This document shows, piece after piece, positions 6,409-6,805 of a stretch of 6,805 nucleotides of DNA (positions within the stretch are counted from its first letter, which is position 1; each line of letters begins with the position of its first letter). This DNA is from Bacteroidales bacterium (lineage in GTDB: Bacteria; Bacteroidota; Bacteroidia; Bacteroidales; GCA-2748055). Position numbers and translations under genes: made by a program. The DNA is taken from the NCBI GenBank assembly GCA_029934875.1, contig JAOZLK010000243.1, positions 1 through 6,805 on the forward strand, in the 5' to 3' direction. The notes under the pieces are model-generated. The model did not search any database, was not told the DNA's origin, and saw nothing but the letters and a program-made list of their open reading frames with translations.

Positions 6409-6756
6409 TTATAGGGCCTCCCTTTTTGATTTGGGCAGGCTCTCGACAACAATTGTGTAGGAATGGTCAATCCAGGCTTTCAGCTGATCGTTGCTGATGC
6501 TGCCCTCAAGGCTGACCCCGTTCCAGTGTTGCTTATTAAAGTGCCATGCGGGTGTAACTTCCGGGTGTAGTTCCCGCAACTCAACAGCCAGTTCGGGATC
6601 ACACTTCAGGCTGATTCCCCTGCTATCCTCAGACAGGTCAAGCAGTGCAAACATCTTCCCGGCCACTTTAAAGACCAGTGCTGTGTCATTGAATGGGAAT
6701 CCTTCGGTGACGGCGCTTTTGGTGATGCAGTATTCGTGGATCTCTTCGAGGTTCAT
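6409..6756 (-). CDS. MmcQ/YjbR family protein
   Basis: This encodes 115 residues, the usual length of this single-domain family (Pfam PF04237). The opening 'MNLEEIHEYCITK...VTEGFPFNDTALVFKVAGKMFAL' and the 'P..AWHFNKQHWNGVSL' stretch followed by 'DQLKAWIDHSYTIVVESLPK' are the recognisable family blocks. The fold resembles the double-wing DNA-binding (CyaY-like) type, but the cellular role is not established. The protein is cytoplasmic, with no signal or membrane segment. It converges on the ATPase gene with 87 bases between stops; no good terminator is seen there on either strand. The start at ATG 6756 is the only sensible one and has no Shine-Dalgarno. Its first 56 bases are echoed by the relic at 5005-5060. 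Confidence 0.9.
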   Translation of the reverse strand: MNLEEIHEYCITKSAVTEGFPFNDTALVFKVAGKMFALLDLSEDSRGISLKCDPELAVELRELHPEVTPAWHFNKQHWNGVSLEGSISNDQLKAWIDHSYTIVVESLPKSKREAL

Positions 6757-6805
6757 AGGTACTGAAATGAATCCACAAGATACATTAATGCAGGAATAGT
6801 AAACA

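Noticed and set aside
6413..6425. AGGG-CCT-CCCT plus TTTT as a terminator for the ATPase
   Set aside because: A four-pair stem with a 3-base loop is too weak, and it lies inside the YjbR coding end.
6775..6782. TATCTTGT on the minus strand as a -7 element for the YjbR gene
   Set aside because: It deviates from TAnnTTTG in the last two bases, and no correctly spaced TTTG is found before the window ends.

Overview
The window looks like chromosomal DNA of a Bacteroidota bacterium, probably of the order Bacteroidales or a relative. The reasons are a signal peptide ending in the typical '...FSFA|Q' form, a textbook Bacteroidota sigma-ABfr promoter (TTTG-N19-TAccTTTG) that sits directly on a start codon, a general lack of Shine-Dalgarno sequences, and a gene mix usual for that phylum. 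No tRNA, rRNA, CRISPR array or transposase gene was seen.

Layout, left to right. (1) 2-1171 (+): the C-terminal part of a TPR-repeat protein whose start lies left of the window; the linker before the TPRs is of the type found in winged-helix/cyclase-TPR regulators. (2) 1290-1808 (+): a small secreted protein of unknown function, closed by a strong intrinsic terminator at 1842-1873. (3) 1924-4121 (+): a large radical-SAM protein of the lysine 2,3-aminomutase (KamA) family, split by one frameshift near 3621. It keeps the CxxxCxxC cluster and a PLP-type lysine, but the two aspartates that hold the lysine side chain in true lysine aminomutase are replaced by Lys and Asn, which is the pattern reported for glutamate 2,3-aminomutase. 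(4) 4147-4992 (+): a cysteine-rich C_GCAxxG_C_C putative redox protein built from two tandem copies of the domain, 25 bases after the KamA gene and probably cotranscribed with it. (5) 5004-5060 (-): a 19-codon remnant of the start of a YjbR/MmcQ gene. (6) 5167-6321 (+): an AT-rich AAA_14/DUF4143 ATPase with its own, probably leaderless, promoter containing a 15-bp palindrome. (7) 6409-6756 (-): an intact YjbR/MmcQ gene whose first 56 bases match the remnant at 84%, so the ATPase gene lies between two same-direction YjbR starts.

The most interesting unit is the KamA-like plus double C_GCAxxG_C_C pair: a radical-SAM enzyme that likely acts on something other than lysine, next to a duplicated cysteine-rich partner. 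The ATPase with its flanking repeat looks like a separately acquired insertion. Family assignments and residue comparisons rest on recognition from memory, not on a database search.
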